Assembly: GCF_018614055.1 (NCBI RefSeq) | Contig: NZ_JAGGPB010000043.1 | Location: forward strand, 1 to 64,000 | Length of the DNA: 64,000 nt | Direction: 5' to 3' | Source of the DNA: Streptomyces sp. ISL-98 | GTDB taxonomy: Bacteria; Actinomycetota; Actinomycetes; Streptomycetales; Streptomycetaceae | In this document: positions 33,019 to 42,889 of the stretch, one piece after another | Layout of the letters: each line of letters opens with the position of its first letter | How positions within the stretch are numbered: the stretch's first letter is position 1 | Made by a program: the position numbers and the translations under genes | The notes under the pieces: generated by a model | What the model was told of the DNA's origin: nothing | What the model saw: the letters and a program-made list of their open reading frames with translations, nothing else | Database searches by the model: none

Positions 33019-35208
33019 ATGTCCGGCGGCGTGGTCGTACGCTCCGTTGCGTCAGGCCGGGCCAGGCTCACCGTTCCCTGGGTACGGGCCCGCCCCGGCA
33101 CCGCCGGACTGGTCGACGAACGACTGGCCGGCATCGGCGGCTTCCGTGCGCTGCGGATCTTTCCCCGTACCGGAAGCGTCGTCATCTGGGCGGATCCGGA
33201 CCTCCTGGACGTCGACCGGCTGATCGCCGCGCTGGAGGAAGCCCCGCCCGCATCCGCGCCCGCCAAGGAAACCAAGTCCACGCCCGACTCCTCCACCGGC
33301 GAGCTCGCCCGGCTCGTGGTCGGCGGGGCGGTCCTCGCGGTGGTGGCGCTGCGCCGGCTGCTGCGCAGGCCCCGGATCACCCTCGGCTCCACCGGATTCC
33401 TCGGCGCGGTCACGCTCTTCACCGGCCTGCCGTTCTTCCGGGGCGCATTGCGCTCGCTGCGCGGCCGCAGCAGCCCGGGGACGGACACCCTGGTCTCCGC
33501 GGCGACCCTCATCTCGCTGCTGCTGCGCGAGAACGTCGTGGCCCTCACCGTGCTGTGGCTGCTGAACATCGGCGAGTTCCTCCAGACCCTGACCCTGCGC
33601 CGCACCCGCCGCGCCATCGAGGAGCTGCTCACCATCGGCGAGGAGCGCGTCTGGCTCGTGGACGAGGGCGGCGTCGAGACCGAGGTGCCGCTCGAAGACG
33701 TCGAGCCGTTCGACGTGGTCGCCGTGTACGAGCACCACCGCATCCCGGTCGACGGACACGTCGTCTCCGGCGACGCCCTGGTCGACCAGGCCGCCGTCAC
33801 CGGAGAGGCCCTGCCGGTGTACGCCCGTACCGGTTCCCACGTCTACGCGGGCACCATCGTCACCTCCGGGTCGGTCCACGTCAGGGCCACCTACGTCGGG
33901 CGCGACACCACGGTGGGCCGCATCATCAGCCGCGTCGAGGAGGCCCAGGCGGACCGGGCGCCGATCCAGACGGTGGCCACCCGCTTCACCCAGCGCTTCG
34001 TCCCGGTCTCCTTCGCCCTGGCCGCCCTGACGTACGTCTTCACACGCGACGCCCGCCGTGCCATGACGATGCTGCTGATCGCCTGCCCCTGCGCGGCCGG
34101 CCTGGCCACACCGACCGCCATCAGCGCCGCCATCGGCAACGGAGCGCGCCGCGGCACGCTCATCAAGGGAGGCACCCACCTGGAGGGCGTGGGCCGCGTC
34201 ACCGCCGTCGTCTTCGACAAGACCGGCACCCTCACCTTCGGGCGGCCGCTCGTCACCAGCGTGGTCAGCCTCAGCGACAGCTTCAGCGCCGACGACGTAC
34301 TGAGCCTGGCCGCCTCCGGGGAACTGCACGCCCGCCACCCCCTGGCCCAGGCCATCGTCGCCCGTACCGAGGAGCAGCACCTTCACGTACCCATCCACCA
34401 GGCCTGTGAGGTCGTCCTCGGCATGGGCATGCGCGCCGAACTGGACGGAACCCGCCTGCTGGTCGGCAGCCCGGCCCTCCTGCGCCGGCACGGCGTCGAA
34501 CTCACCGACGACGCCCAGGGCTGGACCGAACGGCTGCGCGGCGGCGGCGAGACCGTCATCTGCCTCGCCCACGACGATGACCTGATCGGCATGCTCGGCG
34601 TCTCCGACGCCGTACGCGCCGGAGCCGAGACCGTCATCGGCCAGCTGCGCGACCTCGGTGTGTCCCGCCTGGTGCTGCTCACCGGCGACGCGCCGGAGAC
34701 CGCGCAGGTCGTCGCCGACGCGCTCGGCATCACCGAGGTGCACGCGCACGCCCTGCCCGAGGGCAAACTCCAGCTGATCCGGGATCTGCAGGCCGAGGGC
34801 CACACGGTGGCGATGGTCGGCGACGGCACCAACGACGCCCCGGCCCTGGCCCTGGCCGACGTCGGGATCAGCATGGGCGAGCACTCCTCGCACGTGGCGC
34901 TGGAGACCGCCGACATCGCCCTCGCGGGCAACGACCTGCGCCAGGTCGCCGCCGTCGTCGAACTCAGCCGCCACACCCTGCGCGTCGTACGCCAGAACTA
35001 CGGCCTCGCCATCGGCGTCAACCTGCTCGGCCTGCTGGCCGGCGCCGGGGGCTCCATCAACCCGGTCCTCGCCGCCCTGCTGCACAACACCAGCAGCATC
35101 GCGGTCGTAGGCAACTCGGCCCGTCTGGTCAGCCACACACCGCATCTGCCCCGGGTGGCCGACGACGTACTGACGCGGGCCCCGCTGGAGGACCGGCGGG
35201 TGCGCTGA
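33019..35208 (+). CDS. CtpC-like P-type metal-efflux ATPase
   Basis: 729 residues. The N-terminal ~80 residues resemble a heavy-metal-associated domain but lack CxxC (FPRTGSVVIWADP region). The membrane metal site is CPCAAG, the phosphorylation motif DKTGTLTFG, the HP locus ARHPLAQ and the hinge VGDGTNDAPAL. Long stretches (RENVVALTVLWLLNIGE, TAISAAIGNGARRG) recall mycobacterial CtpC, implicated in Zn2+ and Mn2+ handling. It is coupled to the PacL-like gene (2-bp gap), the same pairing as PacL1-CtpC. It exports metal across the cytoplasmic membrane. Confidence 0.92.
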   Translation: MSGGVVVRSVASGRARLTVPWVRARPGTAGLVDERLAGIGGFRALRIFPRTGSVVIWADPDLLDVDRLIAALEEAPPASAPAKETKSTPDSSTGELARLVVGGAVLAVVALRRLLRRPRITLGSTGFLGAVTLFTGLPFFRGALRSLRGRSSPGTDTLVSAATLISLLLRENVVALTVLWLLNIGEFLQTLTLRRTRRAIEELLTIGEERVWLVDEGGVETEVPLEDVEPFDVVAVYEHHRIPVDGHVVSGDALVDQAAVTGEALPVYARTGSHVYAGTIVTSGSVHVRATYVGRDTTVGRIISRVEEAQADRAPIQTVATRFTQRFVPVSFALAALTYVFTRDARRAMTMLLIACPCAAGLATPTAISAAIGNGARRGTLIKGGTHLEGVGRVTAVVFDKTGTLTFGRPLVTSVVSLSDSFSADDVLSLAASGELHARHPLAQAIVARTEEQHLHVPIHQACEVVLGMGMRAELDGTRLLVGSPALLRRHGVELTDDAQGWTERLRGGGETVICLAHDDDLIGMLGVSDAVRAGAETVIGQLRDLGVSRLVLLTGDAPETAQVVADALGITEVHAHALPEGKLQLIRDLQAEGHTVAMVGDGTNDAPALALADVGISMGEHSSHVALETADIALAGNDLRQVAAVVELSRHTLRVVRQNYGLAIGVNLLGLLAGAGGSINPVLAALLHNTSSIAVVGNSARLVSHTPHLPRVADDVLTRAPLEDRRVR

Positions 35209-35262
35209 CCGGGATCTCGACGTGAACGGTCCGCATCGCGGCCGGGGAGCCGCAGGAGCGCC

Positions 35263-36630
<1,368 letters not shown>

Positions 36631-36707
36631 GGGGGTACTCCTAAGGGGTTGGTAGACGCCGCTGTCTGCCGGGGGTGGTGCAGATGATCAATGGCGGGTA
36701 CAAGAGC

Positions 36708-36747
36708 CGGGGCACCGCACTCACTGTCCAGTGTGCGCGGTGCCCCG
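36708..36747 (-). terminator. Hairpin between glyA and sdaA
   Basis: CGGGGCACCGC (36708-36718) pairs exactly with GCGGTGCCCCG (36737-36747) around an 18-nt loop, 25 bp beyond the glyA stop. It likely terminates or attenuates transcription leaving glyA. Confidence 0.8.
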
Positions 36748-36771
36748 ATATTGAGTCTGTTGCGTACGGAA

Positions 36772-38037
36772 CTACTTCAGACCAGGGTAAAGCGGGTGCT
36801 TGTCGGCGAGCGCCGTGACGCGTGCCGCCAGGGCGTCGGCGTTGTACGACGGCTTCAGGGCCTCGGCGATGATGTCCGCGACCTCGGTGAAGTCCTCGGC
36901 CTGGAAACCGCGGGTGGCCAGCGCGGGCGTACCGATCCGCAGACCCGAGGTGACCATCGGAGGCCGGGGGTCGTTCGGGATGGCGTTGCGGTTGACCGTG
37001 ATGCCGAGCCCGTGGAGACGGTCCTCGGCCTGCTGGCCGTCGAGCTCGGAGTTCCGCAGGTCGACGAGGACCAGGTGGACGTCCGTGCCGCCGGTGAGGA
37101 CGGACACGCCGTGCTCGGTGACGTCGGGCTGCACCAGGCGCTCGGCCAGGATGCGGGCGCCGTCCAGGGTGCGCTGCTGGCGCTCCTTGAACTCCTCCGA
37201 CGCGGCCACCTTGAAGGAGACGGCCTTCGCGGCGATGACGTGCTCCAGCGGGCCGCCCTGCTGACCGGGGAAGACCGCCGAGTTGATCTTCTTGGCGAGC
37301 TCCTGCGTGGACAGGATCACACCGCCGCGCGGACCGCCGAGGGTCTTGTGCGTGGTGGTCGTGACGACGTGGGCGTGCGGCACCGGGTTGGGGTGCAGGC
37401 CCGCGGCGACCAGACCGGCGAAGTGCGCCATGTCGACCATCAGGTACGCGCCGACCTCGTCCGCGATGCGGCGGAAGGCGGCGAAGTCCAGCTGACGCGG
37501 GTACGCGGACCAGCCGGCCACGATCAGCTTCGGCTTGGACTCCTTGGCGAGGCGCTCGACCTCGGCCATGTCGACCTCGCCGGTGGCGTCGTCGACGTGG
37601 TACGGAACCACGTTGTAGAGCTTGCCGGAGAAGTTGATCTTCATGCCGTGGGTCAGGTGCCCGCCGTGGGCGAGGTTCAGACCCATGATCGTGTCGCCGG
37701 GCTTGAGCAGCGCGAACATCGCGGCCGCGTTGGCCTGGGCGCCCGAGTGTGGCTGTACGTTCGCGTGCTCGGCGCCGAAGAGCGCCTTGATGCGGTCGAT
37801 GGCGATCTGCTCGACGACATCGACGTGCTCGCAGCCGCCGTAGTAACGGCGGCCCGGGTAGCCCTCGGCGTACTTGTTGGTAAGGACGGAGCCCTGGGCC
37901 TCCATGACGGCGACCGGAGCGAAGTTCTCCGAGGCGATCATTTCGAGGGTGGACTGCTGGCGGTGCAGCTCGGCGTCGACGGCGGCGGCGACGTCCGGGT
38001 CGAGCTCATGCAGGGGAGTGTTGAGAAGCGTCATCAC
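36772..38037 (-). CDS. glyA: Serine hydroxymethyltransferase
   Basis: 421 residues, PLP-dependent fold type I. The PLP lysine is Lys231 in TTTTHKTLGGPRGG. The substrate and folate region IASENF (35-40) and YAEGYPGRRYYGGCE are conserved. It interconverts glycine plus methylene-THF with serine plus THF. Start is GTG 38037, or the ATG directly after it. It follows gcvH by 16 bp in the riboswitch-led operon and uses the methylene-THF made by the cleavage system to turn a second glycine into serine. Confidence 0.97.
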   Translation of the reverse strand: MMTLLNTPLHELDPDVAAAVDAELHRQQSTLEMIASENFAPVAVMEAQGSVLTNKYAEGYPGRRYYGGCEHVDVVEQIAIDRIKALFGAEHANVQPHSGAQANAAAMFALLKPGDTIMGLNLAHGGHLTHGMKINFSGKLYNVVPYHVDDATGEVDMAEVERLAKESKPKLIVAGWSAYPRQLDFAAFRRIADEVGAYLMVDMAHFAGLVAAGLHPNPVPHAHVVTTTTHKTLGGPRGGVILSTQELAKKINSAVFPGQQGGPLEHVIAAKAVSFKVAASEEFKERQQRTLDGARILAERLVQPDVTEHGVSVLTGGTDVHLVLVDLRNSELDGQQAEDRLHGLGITVNRNAIPNDPRPPMVTSGLRIGTPALATRGFQAEDFTEVADIIAEALKPSYNADALAARVTALADKHPLYPGLK

Positions 38038-38053
38038 GGTCCCGATCGAGGTC

Positions 38054-38434
38054 TCAGTTGCCGGAGGTGAGGGCGATGTACTCGTCGGAGGAGAGCAGGT
38101 CGGCCGGCTCCTCCGCGACGCGTACCTTGAACAGCCAGCCGCCCTCGAACGGGGCGGAGTTCACCAGCGACGGGTCGTCCACGACGTCCTGGTTGGACTC
38201 GACGACCTCGCCGGAGACGGGCGAGTACAGGTCGCTGACCGACTTGGTCGACTCCAGTTCGCCGCAGGTCTCGCCCGCGGTCACCGTGTCGCCGACCTCC
38301 GGGAGCTGGGCGTAGACGACGTCACCGAGCGCGTTGGCCGCGAACTCCGTGATGCCGACCGTCGCGACGCCGTCCTCGGCGGTCGACAGCCACTCGTGCT
38401 CCTTGCTGTAACGCAGCTGCTGGGGGTTGCTCAT
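38054..38434 (-). CDS. gcvH: Glycine cleavage system H protein
   Basis: 126-residue lipoyl carrier with the modified lysine at about Lys64 (ESTKSVSDLYSP). It shuttles the aminomethyl group between P, T and L proteins. The frame is open to 38569, but ATG 38434 has AGGAG about 11 bp upstream and gives the standard length. It lies between gcvT and glyA. The P protein (gcvP) is not in this window and must be encoded elsewhere. Confidence 0.96.
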   Translation of the reverse strand: MSNPQQLRYSKEHEWLSTAEDGVATVGITEFAANALGDVVYAQLPEVGDTVTAGETCGELESTKSVSDLYSPVSGEVVESNQDVVDDPSLVNSAPFEGGWLFKVRVAEEPADLLSSDEYIALTSGN

Positions 38435-38492
38435 GACCTGAATTCTCCTGTACGCGGGGGAGTGCTGGTGAACGGGCAGGTTGTGCGTGGGG

Positions 38493-39608
38493 TCACTTCT
38501 GGCGCTTGTAGAACGGCAGCGCGACGACCTCGTACGGCTCATGCGTACCGCGAATGTCGATGCCGACACCGGAGGTGCCGGGCGCCGCGTGCGCGGCGTC
38601 GACGTATGCCATGGCGATCGGCTTGCCCAGCGTCGGGGACGGGGCGCCGGAGGTGACCTCGCCGATGACCTTGCCGTCCGCCACGACGGAAAAACCGGCG
38701 CGCGGGACGCGACGGCCCTCGGCGATCAGGCCGACCAGCTTGCGCGGCGGCGCGGTCTCGGCGCGTTCGGCGGCGGCCTCCAGGGCGGCGCGGCCGACGA
38801 AGTCGCCTTCCTTCTCGAACTTGACGACCCTGCCCAGGCCCGCGTCGAAGGGGGTGAGCGCGGTGGTCAGCTCGTGCCCGTACAGCGGCATGCCCGCTTC
38901 CAGGCGCAGGGTGTCGCGGCAGGAGAGCCCGGCGGGGACGAGACCGACGTCCTTGCCCGCCTCGGTCAGTGCCTGCCACAGCTTCTCGGCGTCGGCCGGA
39001 GCCACGAAGAGCTCGAAGCCGTCCTCGCCGGTGTAGCCGGTACGGGCGATGAGGGCGGGGACGCCGGCGACGGTGCCGGGCAGGCCGGCGTAGTACTTCA
39101 GCCCGTCCAGGTCGGCGTCGGTGACGGACTTCAGGATGCCGGGGGACTCGGGGCCCTGGACGGCGATCAGGGCGTACGCGTCACGGTCGTCCCGTACCTC
39201 GGCGTCGAAGCCGGCGCCGCGCTCGGTGATCGCGTCGAGGACGATCTGCGCGTTCCCGGCATTGGCGACAACCATGTACTCGGTTTCGGCCAGGCGGTAG
39301 ACGATCAGGTCGTCGAGGATCCCGCCGTCCTCCCGGCAGATCATCGTGTAGCGGGCGCGGCCGGGGCCGACGGTGCCGATGTTGCCGACGAGTGCGTAAT
39401 TCAGCAGGTCGACGGCCTGGGGACCGGTGACGGTGATCTCGCCCATGTGGGAGAGGTCGAAGAGGCCGGCGCGGGTCCGTACGGCGTTGTGCTCGTCGCG
39501 CTCACTGCCGTACCGGAGCGGCATGTCCCAGCCCGCGAAGTCGGTCATGGTCGCGCCCAGCGAGCGATGCAGCGCATCGAGGGCGGTGTGACGGGGGACA
39601 TTGCTCAT
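38493..39608 (-). CDS. gcvT: Aminomethyltransferase (glycine cleavage T protein)
   Basis: 371 residues. It transfers the methylene group from the lipoyl-bound aminomethyl arm to THF and releases ammonia. The GcvT folate-binding fold is recognisable (FAGWDMPLRY, LFDLSHMGEI, ARTGYTGEDGFELF), with the catalytic Asp in the DGGILDDL region. ATG 39608 follows GGGAG at a proper distance. The longer frame to 39653 runs into the riboswitch. It is the first gene after a tandem glycine riboswitch. Confidence 0.96.
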   Translation of the reverse strand: MSNVPRHTALDALHRSLGATMTDFAGWDMPLRYGSERDEHNAVRTRAGLFDLSHMGEITVTGPQAVDLLNYALVGNIGTVGPGRARYTMICREDGGILDDLIVYRLAETEYMVVANAGNAQIVLDAITERGAGFDAEVRDDRDAYALIAVQGPESPGILKSVTDADLDGLKYYAGLPGTVAGVPALIARTGYTGEDGFELFVAPADAEKLWQALTEAGKDVGLVPAGLSCRDTLRLEAGMPLYGHELTTALTPFDAGLGRVVKFEKEGDFVGRAALEAAAERAETAPPRKLVGLIAEGRRVPRAGFSVVADGKVIGEVTSGAPSPTLGKPIAMAYVDAAHAAPGTSGVGIDIRGTHEPYEVVALPFYKRQK

Positions 39609-39642
39609 GTGCGGGGCTCCCAGGGCATGACAGGCGAGGACA

Positions 39643-39866
39643 ATCCTCCCCATCTGTCATCGGAACCTGAGAGGTTCACCGAGAGCTCGGAAAAGAGCCC
39701 CGGCTTGCACCTTGGGTGGAGCCGCACGACGGCGGCTCGCTTTTCAGATCTGCCTCGCCCGCGCGGTACGGGGCCTGAGAGATTCAAGGGAGGAACTTGC
39801 TCCTTCGGCGTCCTGGGCACTGCGTACTACTGGAGTACAACTGGGTGCTTCGGACTCTCCCGCGCG
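39643..39866 (-). ncRNA. Tandem glycine riboswitch upstream of gcvT
   Basis: Two aptamers occur in series on the minus strand, in the untranslated leader of gcvT. Each ends with the conserved CTCTCAGG strand (39774-39781 and 39666-39673). Each has the glycine-pocket segments: GAAGGAGCAAG in the first, and a CCAAGGTGCAAGCC-type strand in the second (around 39706-39718). The leader starts near GGGAGAG (about 39854-39860). In known cases glycine binding turns expression on, so gcvT-gcvH-glyA (and perhaps sdaA) should be induced by excess glycine. The rest of the gap to 40022 holds the promoter. Confidence 0.93.
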
Positions 39867-40022
39867 GATTCAAGCGGCCGGTATGCAGTTGGCGCGCACA
39901 TCATTGCACGCATCGTCCGGGAGCGGGACGCTCGGGCTGCACCCCGCAAATCGCTTGTGGCTCATTACCTTTTCTTTACACTTCTTGGGCAAGGGTGGAT
40001 GACACCCGACTGGGGGAGGACG

Positions 40023-40712
40023 ATGACGTTGCAGCAGCCTGGCGCGTACGCGGCCACGGCAGGGACCGTGCACGGCGCGGTGCCCGCACAGCACGGCGCA
40101 CCGGCGAGGCAGGCCACGCGCCGGCCCGCGCCGACCGTCCGCGACCTGCGCGCACGCGCGGGCCGCAGCCCGCGCGTTCTGGGCTTCGCGGCGGGGGACG
40201 TCGTGGTCGTCTCCGGCCTGCCCGGCAGTGGCAAGAGCACGCTGATCCGGCGTACGTCCAGTGCACAGCGCCGCATCGATTCGCAGGATGTACGGGAGCG
40301 GTGGGCGGCGCGGATGCCGAGGCTGCTGCCGTACGCGCTCTACCGCCCCCTCGTCCGGGCCGCCCACTACGCGGGGCTGCGGCGCGCGCTGCGCTCCGGC
40401 GACAGCGTCGTGGTCCACGACTGCGGCACGCTCGCCTGGGTACGCCGCTGGCTGGCGCGTGACGCCCGCCGCCGGGGCGTCGCCCTGCACCTGGTGCTGC
40501 TCGACGTGACGCCGGAGGTGGCGCGGGCCGGGCAGGAGGAACGTGGCCGAGGCGTCTCCGGCTACGCCTTCGCACGGCACCGGCGGGCGGTGGCACGGCT
40601 CGTACGGGATGCGGAGCGGGGCAGGGTTCCGGTGGGGTGTGCGTCTGCGGTGCTGCTGGACCGGGATGCGGCGGGCGCGCTGACGGTGATCGACTTCCCG
40701 CCGGAGCGGTAG
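40023..40712 (+). CDS. P-loop ATPase/kinase-like protein (AAA_33 type)
   Basis: 229 residues. A basic, Ala-rich N-terminus of about 55 residues precedes a P-loop domain with Walker A GLPGSGKSTLIRR, a helical lid region and a VVVHDCGTL strand resembling Walker B. It is similar in outline to small kinases of the zeta-toxin/chloramphenicol-phosphotransferase group. The substrate is not predictable. ATG 40023 has GGGGGAGGA upstream. Divergent from the riboswitch-gcvT unit. Confidence 0.8.
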   Translation: MTLQQPGAYAATAGTVHGAVPAQHGAPARQATRRPAPTVRDLRARAGRSPRVLGFAAGDVVVVSGLPGSGKSTLIRRTSSAQRRIDSQDVRERWAARMPRLLPYALYRPLVRAAHYAGLRRALRSGDSVVVHDCGTLAWVRRWLARDARRRGVALHLVLLDVTPEVARAGQEERGRGVSGYAFARHRRAVARLVRDAERGRVPVGCASAVLLDRDAAGALTVIDFPPER

Positions 40713-40762
40713 GGGAACAGCCCCGCAGGGCATGCCCGGGCACCGGCGTTAAGGTCGTACCC

Positions 40763-41536
40763 GTGGATTACCCAGACTTTCCGGCACCCGCCCATCCGCA
40801 CGGCGGCGGCGGCTGGCCGGGCAACGAACTCGAAGAGGTCCTGGCCGCCTCCTTGGGCAACCCCGCCGCAGGCGCCCGCATAGTCGAGGTGCTCGGCCGC
40901 AGCCAGGTATGGGTGCCGCTGCCGTCCGGCGGCGGCCCCGACTCACCGGACCTGGATCTGCCGACCGTGGAGATCCAGGGCGCGGCGTACGTCCCCGTCT
41001 TCAGCTCCGAGCAGCAGCTCCGCCAGTGCGCCGGACCCCACATGTCCTTCGCCGTCGCCCCCGCCCGTGAGTTCGCCCGCGGCCTGCCCCCGCAGCTGGG
41101 CATCGCCGTGAACCCCGACGGAGCGGTCGGCGTGCCGCTGCCGCCGGCCGCCGTCGCCGAGCTGTGCCGGGCCGGCCGTACGCCGCTGGACGGACCGGCC
41201 GGCGGAGCCAGGGTGCGGCTCTTCGAGCCGGACTGGCAGGAAGAGCCGGTCGACTTCCTCGCCGCCGCCGCGGGGGAGTTCGAGGAGAGCCGGGTCGTGG
41301 TCACCGCCCGCAGGGTGCTCGCCAGCATCGAGGGCGAGTCCCCGACGCTCTTCGTCGGCGTAGAACTGTCGTCCTGGGAGGCCGCCGACGGCAATGCCCC
41401 GATGGACGCGCTCGGCCGGGCGCTCGGCCGGGTCCAGGTGCCCTGGCCCGTCAACCTGCTCCTGCTGGACGTCGCCAAGGACCCGGTCGCCGACTGGATG
41501 CTGGAAAGGGTGCGGCCCTTCTACACCCGCGCCTGA
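40763..41536 (+). CDS. SseB-family protein 1 (enhanced serine sensitivity)
   Basis: 257 residues. An N-terminal SseB domain (about 15-140; VWVPLPSGG, YVPVFSSEQQL) and a C-terminal SseB_C-type domain (VDFLAAAAGEF...VVTARRVLASIEGESPTLFVGVEL) are seen. E. coli SseB was named for altered serine sensitivity and has no known enzyme activity. GTG 40763 is chosen because it starts the conserved region and has AAGG upstream. A paralogue follows 142 bp downstream. The serine/glycine operon is next door, which may or may not be meaningful. Confidence 0.85.
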   Translation: MDYPDFPAPAHPHGGGGWPGNELEEVLAASLGNPAAGARIVEVLGRSQVWVPLPSGGGPDSPDLDLPTVEIQGAAYVPVFSSEQQLRQCAGPHMSFAVAPAREFARGLPPQLGIAVNPDGAVGVPLPPAAVAELCRAGRTPLDGPAGGARVRLFEPDWQEEPVDFLAAAAGEFEESRVVVTARRVLASIEGESPTLFVGVELSSWEAADGNAPMDALGRALGRVQVPWPVNLLLLDVAKDPVADWMLERVRPFYTRA

Positions 41537-41678
41537 CACCCGAGGACTCCTGCGGACTGCCAGGGGCTCCTGCGGCAAGCGTCAAGTCTGTGTCAGTGCT
41601 GCCGCTTAAGCTGGTTTGATGACCTCGCCATACGGGGGCGGTTGGTGACACGGTGGATCGAAGAGGGGCGGGACCAGG

Positions 41679-42476
41679 GTGAGCGCGTCAGGCACTGCGG
41701 CGGCCGGGCAGGTCGAGCACATGCTGCGCCAGGTGACACCCGGGCGGTACGACGCCTATGAGGCGCTGCTGCGCGCCCTCGCCGACCCGGCGGGCGGCCA
41801 GGTCTGGATGCTCCTCTGGCACGGCCAGGCGGGCTCGCCCGACGCGCAGTACGGCAACATGGAGATCGACGGCCTCGGTTACGCCCCGTGCGTAACGTCC
41901 GCCCAGGAGCTCGCCGCGAGCGGCTGGAGCCGGGCGTACGAAGTGATCTCCGGCCGCGACATCGCGCGCGCACTCTTCCCCGACCGCTGGGGCATCTGGC
42001 TCAACCCGCACGCCCCCGGCGGCGGCCTCGGCATCCCGTGGCTCGACCTGCGGCGCATCGCGAGCGGGCTCGACCGGATGCCCGCCGGGCCGCTGCGGCT
42101 GTCCGAACCGGCCATCGAGATCCCCCAGTTCTACGCCCTGCTCACACAGAACGCCCACCGTACGCCTGCAGTCCGCTCGCTGCGCCGCGCCTGGGTGCAG
42201 CCTGCGCTGGGGGCGCCGTATCTGGCCGTCGGACTCGACCTCTACGACACGAGCCAGCAGTCGGTGGACGCGGTGCGCACGATGATGCAGCAGTCGATCG
42301 GTGTGGTTCCCGACGGGCTTCCCGTCTCCACCGTCGCGATGTCCGACGAGTACGACCCGGTCTCCATGTGGCTGCGTGCCAACGCACGCCCGTTCTACGA
42401 CCGCGAGGCGCACGCACCCGCCGCCCCCTCCTCCACCGCGTCCGGCTACGGCTACCCCGCTCCCCGCGCCTACTGA
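41679..42476 (+). CDS. SseB-family protein 2 (enhanced serine sensitivity)
   Basis: 265 residues and a paralogue of the upstream gene. It has an SseB domain (VWMLLWHGQAGSPDAQYGNM, GYAPCVTSAQELAASGW, ARALFPDRWGIWLNPHAPGG) and an SseB_C-like domain (YLAVGLDLYDTSQQSVDAVRTMM). GTG 41679 has an AGGGG/GGGACCAGG purine stretch upstream. The C-terminal 25 residues are Ala/Pro/Ser-rich. Function is unknown. The two SseB copies appear to be an ancient duplication with low identity. Confidence 0.83.
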   Translation: MSASGTAAAGQVEHMLRQVTPGRYDAYEALLRALADPAGGQVWMLLWHGQAGSPDAQYGNMEIDGLGYAPCVTSAQELAASGWSRAYEVISGRDIARALFPDRWGIWLNPHAPGGGLGIPWLDLRRIASGLDRMPAGPLRLSEPAIEIPQFYALLTQNAHRTPAVRSLRRAWVQPALGAPYLAVGLDLYDTSQQSVDAVRTMMQQSIGVVPDGLPVSTVAMSDEYDPVSMWLRANARPFYDREAHAPAAPSSTASGYGYPAPRAY

Positions 42477-42565
42477 CGGCCCGGGCCCCAGCCCCCCCAG
42501 CCCGTAGCCCTGCCCCAATCCACAAGGGCACCCCCATAGCCCAATTCGCCGGTTCATAACGGCTG

Positions 42566-42598
42566 TTGAGTGGCATGTCCGGTCTGGTGCAATAGACC
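42566..42598 (+). promoter_or_regulatory. Possible promoter of the peptide-transport operon with overlapping dyad
   Basis: TTGAGT (42566-42571) and CAATAG (42590-42595) are 18 bp apart, a reasonable housekeeping promoter. GGTCT (42581-42585) and AGACC (42594-42598) form a dyad across its -10. The 413-bp gap 42477-42889 otherwise shows only a CACCTTCTG direct repeat (around 42783-42800) and no gene. Confidence 0.35.
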
Positions 42599-42889
42599 AC
42601 TTCTGATCCGCTGAGCCGATCACGGCGTCCGCATAACGGAAGCCCACAGGCCACATCACGGTTGCGCATCCATTGCCCGCCAGGTCTGGCGGGTGATCGC
42701 GCGCTCATTGAAGACTCCCGCAACAAGGAACGTCGGTCCTCTGTACGACCCGCTTTCCGCGTGTCAACTGCGTTTCTTTGAGCACCTTCTGCACCTTCTG
42801 CACCACATGCACCTGCGATGCGAAAAGCCGCTACAGCGGCGGGCACGGGCCGACCACCGTCGGTCGAGCCGAGAGGGGTCCCCACCACG

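Noticed and set aside
42581..42600. DasR-type operator in the peptide-operon promoter
   Set aside because: Only one half (TAGACCACT) matches, and the other is displaced by extra bases, so a DasR site cannot be claimed.
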